Shown in pieces: positions 54,069-62,523 of a stretch of 64,000 nt of DNA. A model generated the notes under the pieces. The model did no database searches. It was not told the origin of the DNA and was given only the letters and a program-made list of their open reading frames with translations. The position numbers were made by a program, and so were the translations under genes. Every line of letters starts with the position of its first letter. Positions within the stretch are counted from its first letter, which is position 1. Source of the stretch: Streptomyces chromofuscus (lineage in GTDB: Bacteria > Actinomycetota > Actinomycetes > Streptomycetales > Streptomycetaceae); the NCBI RefSeq assembly GCF_015160875.1, contig NZ_CP063374.1, positions 434,001 to 498,000 on the forward strand, read 5' to 3'.

Positions 54069-55088
54069 TCACTTGGGCTGGGCGGCCTCAGCAGCCGCGT
54101 GTCCCGCGCCCCGCAGCACCTCGTCGGCCTTCCCGGCCTCGTGGGTGCGGAGGGACCTCCATTCGGCCGCGTCCTTCTCGTGCCGGGACAGCCAGTCCTG
54201 CTGCACGGCGGCGAGACGGCCGTAGGCGCGCTCCAGGTAGCGGGTGCGCTTCTTGCACGTGAGGTCGGCGGCCACCGACGGGTCGTCGGCGAGGTCCGTG
54301 TCCCTCGGGAGGTCCTGGGCGAAGTCGCGGGGATTGGACGCCTCGATGCCCGCGTCGGCCATGCACGTGAGCCAGTCGGTGTCGGCGGCGCGGAAGGCGG
54401 CGTCGTCGGCCAGGCGTTCCACCGCGTCGCGTTCGCCCTGGTCGAGAACGAGGCGCAGGGTGAGGTCGCGTTGGCGTCCGTCCTCGCCGAGGAGGCGGGT
54501 CTGGGCCTCGGCGAGGCAGCCGGTGGCGGGGCGGGTGACGCGGATGACCTTGTTCCGGGCGGAGATCCTGCGTTCCGGGTCGCCGTACAGAGCTCGGTCG
54601 AAGGCCTGCCCCCGGTTGCGTTCGACCGGCTGTCGCCCGGGGGCCGCCCCCTCCTCGGCCGACGAGGCCTTCGAGTCCACCGATTCGATGCCGAAGTAGG
54701 ACTTGGCGGTGCCGGCCGTCTCCGACCCTGCCGGCGCCGGGTCGGGCACCCGTTCGTACGCGAAGCCCTGACGTGCCATGCAGCCGGCGATGAGTGCCTG
54801 TTCCGCCCGGTGCACCTGGCGGGCTGTCTCCGTCGACGAGTTGAGCAGCCGGTGCAGCGGGAGCGCGGTGCGCAGGGCGGCCAGGCTGCTCGTGCGCTCG
54901 TCCTGCGGGGCGGCGTCGTCGTCCTGCAGGGACCAGCCGATCGTCGCCGCCAACACGACCGGCGCGAGGAGGAACAGGGCGGTTCCGGCCTTTCGGCGCG
55001 AACGCCGGCCCGGACTGGGACGCGTACCCGTACGCGGGCCGAGGTCGGGCGGATCGGGAGGGCTGTCGGGTGAACTCGTCGGTGGCAT
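54069..55088 (-). CDS. Single-pass membrane-anchored hypothetical protein
   Basis: This 339-residue protein has a Pro/Arg-rich cytoplasmic start, one membrane helix (TALFLLAPVVLAATIGWSL, about residues 36-54) and a long extracytoplasmic helical region containing four cysteines (in IAGCMARQGF, ATGCLAEAQ, WLTCMADAG, LTCKKRTRY), which could form two disulfides. The pattern of ACMxxxGF-like and TCMxxAG-like motifs is seen in many unnamed Streptomyces surface proteins. No enzyme motif is visible. It ends at a hairpin terminator. Confidence 0.65.
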   Translation of the reverse strand: MPPTSSPDSPPDPPDLGPRTGTRPSPGRRSRRKAGTALFLLAPVVLAATIGWSLQDDDAAPQDERTSSLAALRTALPLHRLLNSSTETARQVHRAEQALIAGCMARQGFAYERVPDPAPAGSETAGTAKSYFGIESVDSKASSAEEGAAPGRQPVERNRGQAFDRALYGDPERRISARNKVIRVTRPATGCLAEAQTRLLGEDGRQRDLTLRLVLDQGERDAVERLADDAAFRAADTDWLTCMADAGIEASNPRDFAQDLPRDTDLADDPSVAADLTCKKRTRYLERAYGRLAAVQQDWLSRHEKDAAEWRSLRTHEAGKADEVLRGAGHAAAEAAQPK

Positions 55089-55198
55089 GGCGTCCTTCGG
55101 GCTGGCGGTGTCCGTGAGCGGCCGGGTGCCGGGGGAGCGCGGCGGACAGAGCGGGGCGGCAAGGTGGCCTGCCGCCGCCGCTCCGTCGGCCCGGCCTG

Positions 55199-55630
55199 TC
55201 AGTAGCAGCTGATGGTGGTGGTGCCCCGCAGCTGGAGGGAGCTGGCCCGGTTCTGCAGGGCGCTGGGCAGGTAGTCCACGTAGGACCCCGGGTTCACGCA
55301 GAACAGGAAGCCGCTGTAACCGGAGTTGTAGTAGTAGTGGCTCTCGTAGCCACCCGTGCTCGAGTTGCTGGCGGACACCGTGTTGTCGTTCACGCTCAGG
55401 CCGCCGCCCGACCGGGTGGTGAGCTGGTTGAAGGTGTCGCCCGAGAAGTTGCTGTCGGAGTTGAAGTACGAGTGGCGGGCCGAGTCGTTGATGCCCAGGT
55501 AGAAGACGCAGTGGTACCCGGAGGCGCAGTTCGGGCCGGCGGAGGCCGGGGCGGCGGTGGCGAGCAGTCCGGCCGCGGCGGCCATCGCGGCCAGGGCGGC
55601 GGGGACGCCGAGCCTTCTGCGTATGCGCAT
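55199..55630 (-). CDS. Peptidase inhibitor I36-like secreted protein
   Basis: This 143-residue protein has a signal peptide (RRLGVPAALAAMAAAAGLLATAAPASA) and a mature beta/gamma-crystallin-like domain: NCASGYHCVFYLGINDSARHSYFNSDSNFSGDTFNQL, then SHYYYNSGYSGFLFCVNPGSYVDYL, with Cys pairs that can form disulfides. The inhibitor I36 (SMI) family acts on metalloproteases. The ATG at 55630 has GGAG 6 bases upstream; the longer frame above is non-coding. It is divergent from the AraC gene. Confidence 0.82.
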   Translation of the reverse strand: MRIRRRLGVPAALAAMAAAAGLLATAAPASAGPNCASGYHCVFYLGINDSARHSYFNSDSNFSGDTFNQLTTRSGGGLSVNDNTVSASNSSTGGYESHYYYNSGYSGFLFCVNPGSYVDYLPSALQNRASSLQLRGTTTISCY

Positions 55631-55849
55631 GTCTGTCTCCAGTTCTGTGACGGAAGGGTCGGAGATAACCGGCCTTTGCCTCCCTCTCATGCGTGAAGGG
55701 GCGGATCGGCCGGAGCGAGCGGAGCCACTCTGCTGGCTGGGGCCGGAGAAGGGCATGTGCTGGACGCGCATGGTGATTGGCCGACGGCGCACTGTCGTAT
55801 CGGTGACGTCGGGTCCCACCATGTAGGCGGGGGATTCAAGGGGGGCCTT

Positions 55850-56815
55850 GTGCGCAGCGTGATCGATCTTGAGGACGTTTCATGCCCTGACCGGACGTCC
55901 GCGTGGGAAGAGGTCATCGCCCGCGCAGCACTGCCGATGAGGTGTCGCTTCCTGATCCCGGACGACTGCCGGGGCCGGCTGGTGTCCATGCCGTTGGGCG
56001 GGGTGCGACTGGCGCAGGCGAGTTACAGCGCGCTGGTGGCGGAACGGACCCCGCGGCTCATCCGGCGCGACGACCCGGAGGTGTACGAGATCGCCGTGGT
56101 CGTCACCGGCGACCAGGGCATCGAGCAGGTACGGGAACGGGCGCTGGTCCGACCCGGTGAGATGGTCGTCCACGATTCCTCGCTGCCGCTCACAGCGCGG
56201 GCCGCGGTCACCTCCGGTCTGTCGGGGGCGCTGATACTGCAGATCCCGAAGCAGCTGATCCGTCTTCCCGAGCCGCGGTTGAAGGAGTTGCTGGCAGTGC
56301 CGCTGCCGACGACAACGGGGGTCGGGAAGCTGCTGGTGGGGCTGTTGCGGGGCATCGCGGAGGAGTACACCGAACTGTCCCCGCACGACCTGGTCCGGGC
56401 AGGCCAGGGTGTCATGGACCTGACAGTGGCCGTCCTGGGGCACTTCACCGACCGGGACGCGCTGCTGCCACCCGATTCACGGCAGCGCGTCCTGTACCTC
56501 AAGTGCGCGGCGTTCGTGGAGCGGCATCTCGGGCATCCGGAACTCTCCCCCGGCGTCGTCGCCCGGGCGCACGGCATCTCGCCGCGCTATCTGCAACTGG
56601 TCTTCCGGGACCAGGGCACGACCCCGTCGTCGTTCATCCGCGAACGCCGCCTCGCGCACTGCCGCCGCGACCTGGCCGACCCCGCACTCCACACGGTCCC
56701 GGTGCATGCGATCGGCGCGGTGGGGGTTTCCCCGGGCGTCCGAGTTCAGCCGGGCGTTCCGAAAGAGGGTAGGGGTGTCGCCCGGCGCGTACCGGCTGTT
56801 GATCGGGAGCGGTGA
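55850..56815 (+). pseudogene. AraC-family regulator with C-terminal frameshift
   Basis: The GTG at 55850, after AAGGGGGG, begins an AraC protein with the N-terminal ligand region (EVYEIAVVVTGDQGIEQVRERALVRPGEMVVHDSSLPL) and the first DNA-binding helix pair (GVVARAHGISPRYLQLVFRDQGTTPSSFIRERRLAHCRRDL). At about 56716-56720 the frame is lost. In the +1 frame the expected end appears: ARWGFPRASEFSRAFRKRVGVSPGAYRLL, stopping at 56975. A two-base loss in a CG run explains it. As sequenced, the second helix-turn-helix is missing and the protein should not bind DNA properly. A sequencing error is the main alternative. Confidence 0.75.
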
Positions 56816-56971
56816 TGCGGCAGAGGGGAACAGACTGCGGCCGACTCCCCTGGGCAGTGGCACCGCCCCGGTGACGCCTCGCCCACCACGTGCCGCGCGG
56901 TCGGTCGCCGCGGCTGGTCCCCTGGCGCTGCCGAGCACGTACCTCGGCCCGACTCCATCCCCTGGGACATG

Positions 56972-57140
56972 CTAGTGCCGCGGCAGGCAACGTTTGCCCG
57001 GCAAGGAGCGGCGTCCGGTGCGTGCTCTCGACGTGCCGGCCGGAAGCCCTCGTACTGGATGTACTTGGGCTTCCGGCCGGTGCGGCGAGCGGGCGTGCCG
57101 GGCGTCGGGACGGGGTCAACGTTGCCTGTCGCGGCACTAG
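56972..57140. mobile_element. Foldback / MITE-like inverted-repeat element, 169 bp
   Basis: The two ends are 23-base inverted repeats with one mismatch, starting CTAGTGCCGCGRCAGGCAAC. The similarity continues inward more weakly, and a second strong inverted repeat (CCGGCCGGAAGCCC and GGGCTTCCGGCCGG with GTAC inside) forms the centre, so the whole element can fold into a cruciform. There is no transposase. Both ends contain CTAG. It lies exactly at the 3' ends of the AraC frame and of the converging DUF1963-like gene, and supplies a TAG stop to each. Confidence 0.7.
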
Positions 57141-57682
57141 GCGAGCACCCATGGGGGTGGGTGTCCGGGACCGGCCGGGCACGTGAAGACGTGCAGGTCG
57201 TGGTCCCGGCCGAAGCGGAGCCGCGTGGGCTGGGCAATGGACGGACCGCCCCGGATCGAGGCCGTCCCGGACCGGGACGGATCGCGGTCCTCCAGGGGCA
57301 CCCAGCTGTGCGGGCGGGCGTCCATCTCGTCGCCCCCCGCGGTCAGCAGCAGCCGCATCGGGGCTGCGCAGGACGCGCAGTCGATGCTCCTCGGGCCCGT
57401 CGGCGCCCAGCTGGGGAAGCCGGCGACCCGCCGGCCGGGCGGAATCGACAGGTCGCCCTGACAGCTGAGGGCGTCGGGGCCGTGTTCCGGCGTCTGGGCG
57501 TCGTCCCAGGCGGTCAGCGGCGTCGGGTCGGGTGAGCGCTCCGACGTGGCCGCCCCACCCCGGTCCAGCAGCCGTCGTACCACCGTCGCCACCGCCCGCA
57601 CCGCCTCCGGATCGGTGCGCGGCGTGTGCCGGGCGGGCAGCTCCAGCAGGCCCCAGCCCCACTCCGCCGCCTCGTCGATCAC
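57137..57682 (-). pseudogene. Truncated conserved hypothetical (DUF1963-like) C-terminal half
   Basis: This 181-codon minus-strand frame reads IDEAAEWGWGLLELPARHTP, AVRAVATVVRRLLDRGG, then GRRVAGFPSWAPTGPRSIDCASCAAPMRLLLTAGGDEMD and DHDLHVFTCPAGPGHP. It resembles the C-terminal half of DUF1963-type proteins with CxxC. The normal protein is about twice as long; the N-terminal part upstream of 57682 is not found. The stop lies at the end of the inverted-repeat element. The GTG used has no good ribosome site, so it is probably a 5'-truncated gene. Confidence 0.5.
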
Positions 57683-57843
57683 CGGTCGGGCGCGGAGCCG
57701 TCCGACGGGACGCCGGAACCGAGCCGCCGGTCACCGTGCCCGGTGCCGCGGACGCAGCGCTCGACATGGCGCCCGCACCGATTCGACCCATTCGCCTCGG
57801 GCCGCTCCACGCTGCCGGCACGTCGTGGCCGGTGTCGCATGCC

Positions 57844-58683
57844 TCAGCGCTGCCCGCGTCCCTCCACGGCCCATGCCGCACGCGGCACCTCACGTGCGGC
57901 CCAGTCCGCGAATCCCGTGGCCGCGCGGCCCAGGACCTGCTGGACGCCGTCGGAGACATACGCGTCGGCTCCGGTGCGGATCGCCTCCAGCATCGCCATC
58001 CGCCACCGCACGTACCCCTCCGGTGTGCCGGCCGCCCGCAGGCCGGCCTCGTGGTCTGCCGGGTCCTCGTGCGCGAAGCGGACCGTGGTCCCGGAAGCCT
58101 CGGAAAGGGTCTTCGCGGCCTCTTCGAAGGTCAGCGCGGCAGGGCCGGAAAGGGAGATCCGCTCGCCGATGAACGTCCGCTCGACGAGGACCTTCGCGGC
58201 GGTCTCGGCGACGTCCCGCACGTCGACGAACGGCTCGGCCCCCGCGCCCACGGGCTGCCTGATCAGCCCGTCGACGGGCACGAACATCGCCTCGGTGAAG
58301 TTCTGCGCGAAGTGGCTGGGACGCAGCACCGTCCACGGGACCGGGCCCGCCGCAAGAGCCCGCTCGGCGAGATACACCGCACCGCCCGGAAGGAACTCCA
58401 CCGCGCGCGCCGAGAGCAGCACGGCGTGCTGCACGCCCTCCCCTTCCGCGACCTCCAGGAGGGAGGTCAGCGGGCCGCTCCAGTCCCGCGCGGAGCCGGG
58501 GCCGACGATGAAGACCCCGTCCGCTCCCGCGAGCACCGGCTGCCAGGTGGACGTATCGTGCCAGTCGAAGCGGGCCGGTGACTTCCGGCTGGCCGCCACC
58601 GCGTGATGACCTTGATCTTCCAGCACCTCGCCGAGACGCCGCCCGACTTTTCCGCTTCCGCCAAGAACAACAAAATTCGCCAT
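57844..58683 (-). CDS. NmrA-like NAD(P)-binding protein
   Basis: This 279-residue protein starts MANFVVLGGSGKVGRRLGEVL with the nucleotide-binding loop and has GVQHAVLLSARAVEFL, YLAERALAAGPVPWTVLRPSHFAQNF and GEPFVDVRDVAETA-like segments of the NmrA family. The ATG at 58683 is used; upstream sequence is the divergent promoter. It is divergent from an AraC gene that probably activates it. A related gene lies at 41495. Substrate unknown. Confidence 0.88.
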   Translation of the reverse strand: MANFVVLGGSGKVGRRLGEVLEDQGHHAVAASRKSPARFDWHDTSTWQPVLAGADGVFIVGPGSARDWSGPLTSLLEVAEGEGVQHAVLLSARAVEFLPGGAVYLAERALAAGPVPWTVLRPSHFAQNFTEAMFVPVDGLIRQPVGAGAEPFVDVRDVAETAAKVLVERTFIGERISLSGPAALTFEEAAKTLSEASGTTVRFAHEDPADHEAGLRAAGTPEGYVRWRMAMLEAIRTGADAYVSDGVQQVLGRAATGFADWAAREVPRAAWAVEGRGQR

Positions 58684-58764
58684 GCCGTCGACGTTACGGA
58701 GCTGCCCAACGATGATGGATGGGCGATCAGCCAGAAAACATTCGCGTTCGTCTAGGCTGGCGAA

Positions 58765-59724
58765 GTGGACGTGCTCAGCTATCAGCTCACCCGTGCACGG
58801 GCACGTGGCGCCGTGTTCTCCGCCCTGCGCCGCGTCGCGCCCTGGGGGCTGGCATTCACCGGGCGGCGGCCCCTGACCGCGCACATCCTCCTCGACGGAG
58901 CGGGGTGGCTCACCCCGAGCCAGGAGGAGCCGGTCCGGCTCGCCGCCGGCGACGTCGTCCTCGCCACCGCCGGAGACCCGTACGAGATCGTGAGTGAGGT
59001 CGGCGCGGACATCGAGACGATCACTGACGCCCGCCGCCGCGGCAGCGACCACGGGCCGGGACAGGCGTCCCACATCGTGTGCGGCGCGTACGTGGTCGAG
59101 GGAAGCGTCGGAAAGAGTCTGCTGGAATCACTGCCCCGATTCGCCCGCATACCGGCGCACGCGCAGAACCCGCGGCATCGTGACGCGATCAGCCTGCTGG
59201 CCGCGGAGGCGGAAGGAACGGGGTCCGGGCAACAGGTACTGCTCGACCGGCTGCTGGACCTCAACCTGGTCTACGCGCTGCGCACCTGGTGGCAGCAGGA
59301 GCACCAGCGGGCGCCCGGCTGGTACCGGGCACTGACCGACCCCCGACTCGCGCGGGTGATCCAGGCGATCCACGCACACCCCGAACGGACATGGAGGGTG
59401 GAAAGCATGGCCCGCACCGCGGAGATGTCCCGTGCCGGCTTCTCCGCCACCTTCAAGGAGATCATCGGGCAGAGCCCCGGCAGCTACCTGACCCAACTGC
59501 GGATGGGACACGCCGAGGACGCGCTCCTGCGCACCGACGCGACCCTGGCCGCCATCGCGGCCGACGTCGGCTACACCAACGAGTTCGCGTTCGCCACCGC
59601 CTTCCGCCGCGCGCACGGCCTCCCACCCGGCCAGTGGCGCGCCACCCACCGGCCCACCCTGCAACGGGAAGCCACCACTACTGCCGCACAGCGTGACGCA
59701 GTTCACCGCTCGGACACCCTCTGA
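58765..59724 (+). CDS. AraC-family transcriptional regulator (cupin plus HTH)
   Basis: This 319-residue regulator has an N-terminal AraC-type cupin domain (WGLAFTGRRPLTAHILLDGAGWLT ... VRLAAGDVVLATAGDPYEIV) and C-terminal helix-turn-helix pair (RVESMARTAEMSRAGFSATFKEIIGQSPGSYLTQLRMGHAEDALLRTD ... IAADVGYTNEFAFATAFRRAHGLPPGQWR). The GTG at 58765 gives full length. It resembles regulators of divergent oxidoreductase genes, here the NmrA-like gene 81 bases away. Nothing is missing. Confidence 0.9.
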   Translation: MDVLSYQLTRARARGAVFSALRRVAPWGLAFTGRRPLTAHILLDGAGWLTPSQEEPVRLAAGDVVLATAGDPYEIVSEVGADIETITDARRRGSDHGPGQASHIVCGAYVVEGSVGKSLLESLPRFARIPAHAQNPRHRDAISLLAAEAEGTGSGQQVLLDRLLDLNLVYALRTWWQQEHQRAPGWYRALTDPRLARVIQAIHAHPERTWRVESMARTAEMSRAGFSATFKEIIGQSPGSYLTQLRMGHAEDALLRTDATLAAIAADVGYTNEFAFATAFRRAHGLPPGQWRATHRPTLQREATTTAAQRDAVHRSDTL

Positions 59725-59799
59725 CCGCAGGGATTGCCACCCCAGGCACAAGACACCTGATGCCCAAAAGACGCTCAGTGGTTCACCGTGCGCCAGTGA

Positions 59800-59829
59800 T
59801 TGACATGAGCATATTCATACGTCCAGAAT
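59800..59829 (+). promoter_or_regulatory. Promoter of the secreted protein gene
   Basis: TTGACA (59800-59805) and CAGAAT (59824-59829) are 18 bases apart, within an AT-rich patch 50 bases before the ribosome site. Only the -35 box is perfect. Confidence 0.5.
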
Positions 59830-59879
59830 CAGCCAACTTCGCTCACTCACAGGAAAGATCCGTTCGAGAGGATGATGCA

Positions 59880-60353
59880 TTGCACCTCAAGGGGCACCGC
59901 ATAAGTCTCTGTTCCGCGATCACCACCGCAGTCCTCGCCGCCTCCGCGGTGGCGGTCACCACCGAGCCCGCGCAGGCCGACGCCATCTGCCACACCACGT
60001 GGGAGATCGCCTACAGGGACGTCGGCACCTACTACCCGGTCACGCTGCACGGGACCACGGTCTACCTGCAGAGCGGCAGCCCGAACGGATCCGCCCGCGC
60101 CAAGGCCAGTCTGAGGGCCGGCGACATCCTCACCCTCGACCGCTCCAAGTACCAGACCACCCGCAAGTGGTCGACGACCACCCAGGTCATGAACGAGCTG
60201 AACGGGTACGACTACTGCGGCATCACCGCGAGCACGAGCGGAACGCACTACACCCAGCAGATCGAGGGTTACCAGAACGCGATCCGTGTCTGCCTGCGCC
60301 GCAGCGGCGCTCTGCAGTGCAGCAACATGTGGTACGCCGACCAGGACGGTTGA
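59880..60353 (+). CDS. Small secreted protein with two cysteine pairs
   Basis: This 157-residue protein has a signal peptide (RISLCSAITTAVLAASAVAVTTEPAQADA) and a mature domain with four Cys (ICHTTWE, YDYCGI, RVCLRRSGALQCSNMW). I chose the TTG at 59880 because GAGAGGA lies 7 bases upstream and the signal peptide then has normal length; the in-frame ATG at 59760 would put 40 odd residues before it. Family unknown. It is followed by a strong terminator. Confidence 0.7.
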   Translation: MHLKGHRISLCSAITTAVLAASAVAVTTEPAQADAICHTTWEIAYRDVGTYYPVTLHGTTVYLQSGSPNGSARAKASLRAGDILTLDRSKYQTTRKWSTTTQVMNELNGYDYCGITASTSGTHYTQQIEGYQNAIRVCLRRSGALQCSNMWYADQDG

Positions 60354-60363
60354 CGACCGCCTC

Positions 60364-60399
60364 GGGCGCAGACCCGGAGTCCCTTCCGGGTCCGCGCCC
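60364..60399 (+). terminator. Terminator after the secreted protein gene
   Basis: GGGCGC-A-GACCCGGA pairs with TCCGGGTC-C-GCGCCC: 14 pairs with one mismatch around a 6-base loop, 11 bases after the stop. Confidence 0.8.
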
Positions 60400-60474
60400 A
60401 ATCCCAGCGCTGCCACACAGGCCGGACAGTACCGCGCGAAGCCTCAGTCGACCGCGAATCCGGATCCCGTGCAA

Positions 60475-60503
60475 TTGACAGGTGCATGTTCATTGCCTAG
60501 GTT
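60475..60503 (+). promoter_or_regulatory. Promoter of the mau-like operon
   Basis: TTGACA (60475-60480) and TAGGTT (60498-60503) with exactly 17 bases between is close to the consensus for the vegetative sigma factor. It lies 50 bases before the start of the first gene. Confidence 0.65.
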
Positions 60504-60552
60504 CCTCTCCGGTCGCGGCGTCGCTCAGGCCCGCACCCCCGGGAGGATGAAC

Positions 60553-61254
60553 ATGGTCGCACCGTTCGTCACTCACCGCGCCCTCGACGGCGCGACGTAT
60601 CGCATGGAGGGCGATCTCGACCTCCATGCACCCTGCACCTCCGCCGTCGAGGTGGTGGTCGGCGGGCGGCTGGTCGAGTTCACCGCGGGGCCTGCCAGTC
60701 TGGGAACCGATGTCGCCGCTTCCCTCGGCATCGACGCACCGGACTCCGAACTCACCTTCCAAAAGGGCACGCTGCGCATCCACCACTCGGTCGAACGCGA
60801 ACCACGCTCAGGGCTCGTGGAGCGGCCGTCGCTCGTCGTGTGGCGCGGGGAGCGCCACGCGCTCGTGACCCGGCTCTACGGCATGACCGAGGCCGAGGTG
60901 CTCGGGCTCCTCCGGTCGGTGCGTATCGCCGAGACCGAGTACGGAGTCACCCTCCAGCCCGATCCGTCGACGGGCAGCGCCTTCGCACGGCCCGCGACGG
61001 TGATCAAGGAGGTACCCGGCCTCGGGCTGCTGGAGCTGTCCCGGCGGACCAAGGAGCACACCGCCCAGCTTCCTCCCTGGAAGGGCGTGTCGGTCGCGTC
61101 CGGTGAGCTGTTCCGCGACACGCTCTTCGACGGCAGCCCGTTCTTCGTGCTCTCCTCCCCCGAAATCTGGGCGACGCTGGTGCCGTTGGCGTCGACATCC
61201 GTCGAGCGGGTGCCCGAGCTCGTCGGGCGGCTCGCGCTGCGGCGCACCGGGTGA
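60553..61254 (+). CDS. Hypothetical protein, first gene of the mau-like operon
   Basis: This 233-residue soluble protein has no signal peptide, membrane helix or motif I recognise. It contains beta-rich stretches (LVVWRGERHALVTRLYGMTEAEVLGLLRSVRIAETEYGVTLQP) and a single Cys near the N-terminus. The ATG at 60553 has GGGAGG with 6-base spacing; another ATG lies six bases before. It is 7 bases upstream of the MauE-like gene and shares its promoter, so it probably serves the same process. Confidence 0.6.
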   Translation: MVAPFVTHRALDGATYRMEGDLDLHAPCTSAVEVVVGGRLVEFTAGPASLGTDVAASLGIDAPDSELTFQKGTLRIHHSVEREPRSGLVERPSLVVWRGERHALVTRLYGMTEAEVLGLLRSVRIAETEYGVTLQPDPSTGSAFARPATVIKEVPGLGLLELSRRTKEHTAQLPPWKGVSVASGELFRDTLFDGSPFFVLSSPEIWATLVPLASTSVERVPELVGRLALRRTG

Positions 61255-61261
61255 GCGGCCG

Positions 61262-62014
61262 GTGACCGACTTCTACGGCGGGCTGACCGCCGCGATCGTG
61301 ACGCTGGTCCTGCTCTGGGGAGCGGGCGCCCATGCCGCCCGTCCGGCCGCCCTGGGCGAGGCGCTGCGGGAACACGGGGTGCTGAGCTCGCGGCTCCTGC
61401 GGTGCGCGGCCGTCGCCCTGCCGGTCGCCGAGGGCGCCCTGGGGGCGGCCGGTGCCGGCGCGCTGCTGGCGGGGCACCAGCGGGGGCTGCAAGCCGTACT
61501 CGCCGCCGCGGCCCTTCTCTTCGCCCTCTACGCCGGCTACACGCGGCACGTCCTCGCCCTCGGCCATGGGGGTCCCTGCGGCTGTTCGCACAGGGATGTT
61601 CCGCTGAGCCGCTGGGTGACCCGGCGGGCCGCGGTTCTCGCCTGCCTCGCACTGACCGGTGCGATCCTCGCCGCCTCCGGACCGGTGGAGCTCTCGGCGA
61701 CGGAGCTGACCACGCTCCTGCTCGCAGCCCCGGCCTGCACCGTCCTGCTGTGGGTCCTCCCCGCCGCCATGCACGAGCCGACCGCAGCCACCGTTCACCG
61801 TCCGCCCACGGCAACGCATCACCATCCGAGCACGGCAACCGCTCACCACCCGACCACGGCGACCGCTCACCGGCCGTCCGAAGCCACCGCCCACCATCCG
61901 CCCACGGCACCCGCCCACCAACTGCTCACCCCCCCCCACCAGCCCACCGCACCCCCCGCCCACCAGACCCCCGAAGGAGTACCGACGCGATGGACTTCAC
62001 CACCAGCGCCGTGA
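61262..62014 (+). CDS. MauE/DoxX-like membrane protein
   Basis: This 250-residue protein has four membrane helices (GGLTAAIVTLVLLWGAGAHAA, LLRCAAVALPVAEGALGAAGAGALLA, LQAVLAAAALLFALYAGYTRHVLAL, AVLACLALTGAILAASG, a further one near 150-168). It carries GPCGCSH with Cys106 and Cys108, the redox motif seen in MauE proteins, which help oxidise the disulfides of methylamine dehydrogenase light chain. Its C-terminus has a His/Thr/Pro repeat tail (residues 171-235). GTG at 61262. It overlaps the thioredoxin-like gene by 25 bases. Confidence 0.75.
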   Translation: MTDFYGGLTAAIVTLVLLWGAGAHAARPAALGEALREHGVLSSRLLRCAAVALPVAEGALGAAGAGALLAGHQRGLQAVLAAAALLFALYAGYTRHVLALGHGGPCGCSHRDVPLSRWVTRRAAVLACLALTGAILAASGPVELSATELTTLLLAAPACTVLLWVLPAAMHEPTAATVHRPPTATHHHPSTATAHHPTTATAHRPSEATAHHPPTAPAHQLLTPPHQPTAPPAHQTPEGVPTRWTSPPAP

Positions 62015-62523
62015 TCGTCTCGTGGGCGGCGATCGCGCTGCTCGCGCTGGTCGTCTCGGGACTGGTCAGGCAGGTGCACCAGTTGTCGCGCGCGCAGCCG
62101 CACCAGCCGGGGCGCGTGGGCATCGCGTCCGGCGCGTCGGCGCCCGGGCTCGACGCACCCGGGCTCGACGGCATCGTCTCGGCGGACCGCACCACGCTGC
62201 TGCTGTTCCTCTCCGCCGACTGCGGCACCTGCGTCCAGGTGCTCGCCGAGGCCGGCGCCTGGACCGCCCGCCAGGGCGGTGACGTCGCCCCGCGGGTGGT
62301 CGGGCTCTACGCGGGCCCCGCACCGCGGTCCGGCGAGGGCGCCGTCCCGGTGCTGGGGGACCGTGCCGAGCTGTTCACGGCGTACGACATCCCCGCCACC
62401 CCCTACGCGGTGGCCGTCGACGTCGGAGGCCGGATCGCGCGTTCGGAGCCGCTCGGCTCGCCCACCGCACTGCTGCGGTTGCTCGACGACCTTCACCCCG
62501 CGACGCCGAGGAGCCTGCCATGA
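61990..62523 (+). CDS. Membrane-anchored thioredoxin-like (MauD/TlpA-like) protein
   Basis: This 177-residue protein has one N-terminal membrane helix (IVSWAAIALLALVVSGLV) and a thioredoxin-like exported domain with the redox pair Cys78-Gly-Thr-Cys81 in FLSADCGTC and the cis-Pro region DIPATPYAVAVD. This is the architecture of MauD, the disulfide oxidase/isomerase of methylamine dehydrogenase. It overlaps the MauE-like gene by 25 bases and the Tat protein gene by 4 bases, so all three are translated together. Confidence 0.78.
   Translation: MDFTTSAVIVSWAAIALLALVVSGLVRQVHQLSRAQPHQPGRVGIASGASAPGLDAPGLDGIVSADRTTLLLFLSADCGTCVQVLAEAGAWTARQGGDVAPRVVGLYAGPAPRSGEGAVPVLGDRAELFTAYDIPATPYAVAVDVGGRIARSEPLGSPTALLRLLDDLHPATPRSLP

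Noticed and set aside
56972-57140. Intact insertion sequence
   Set aside because: Only 169 bases and no transposase frame; at most a non-autonomous element.
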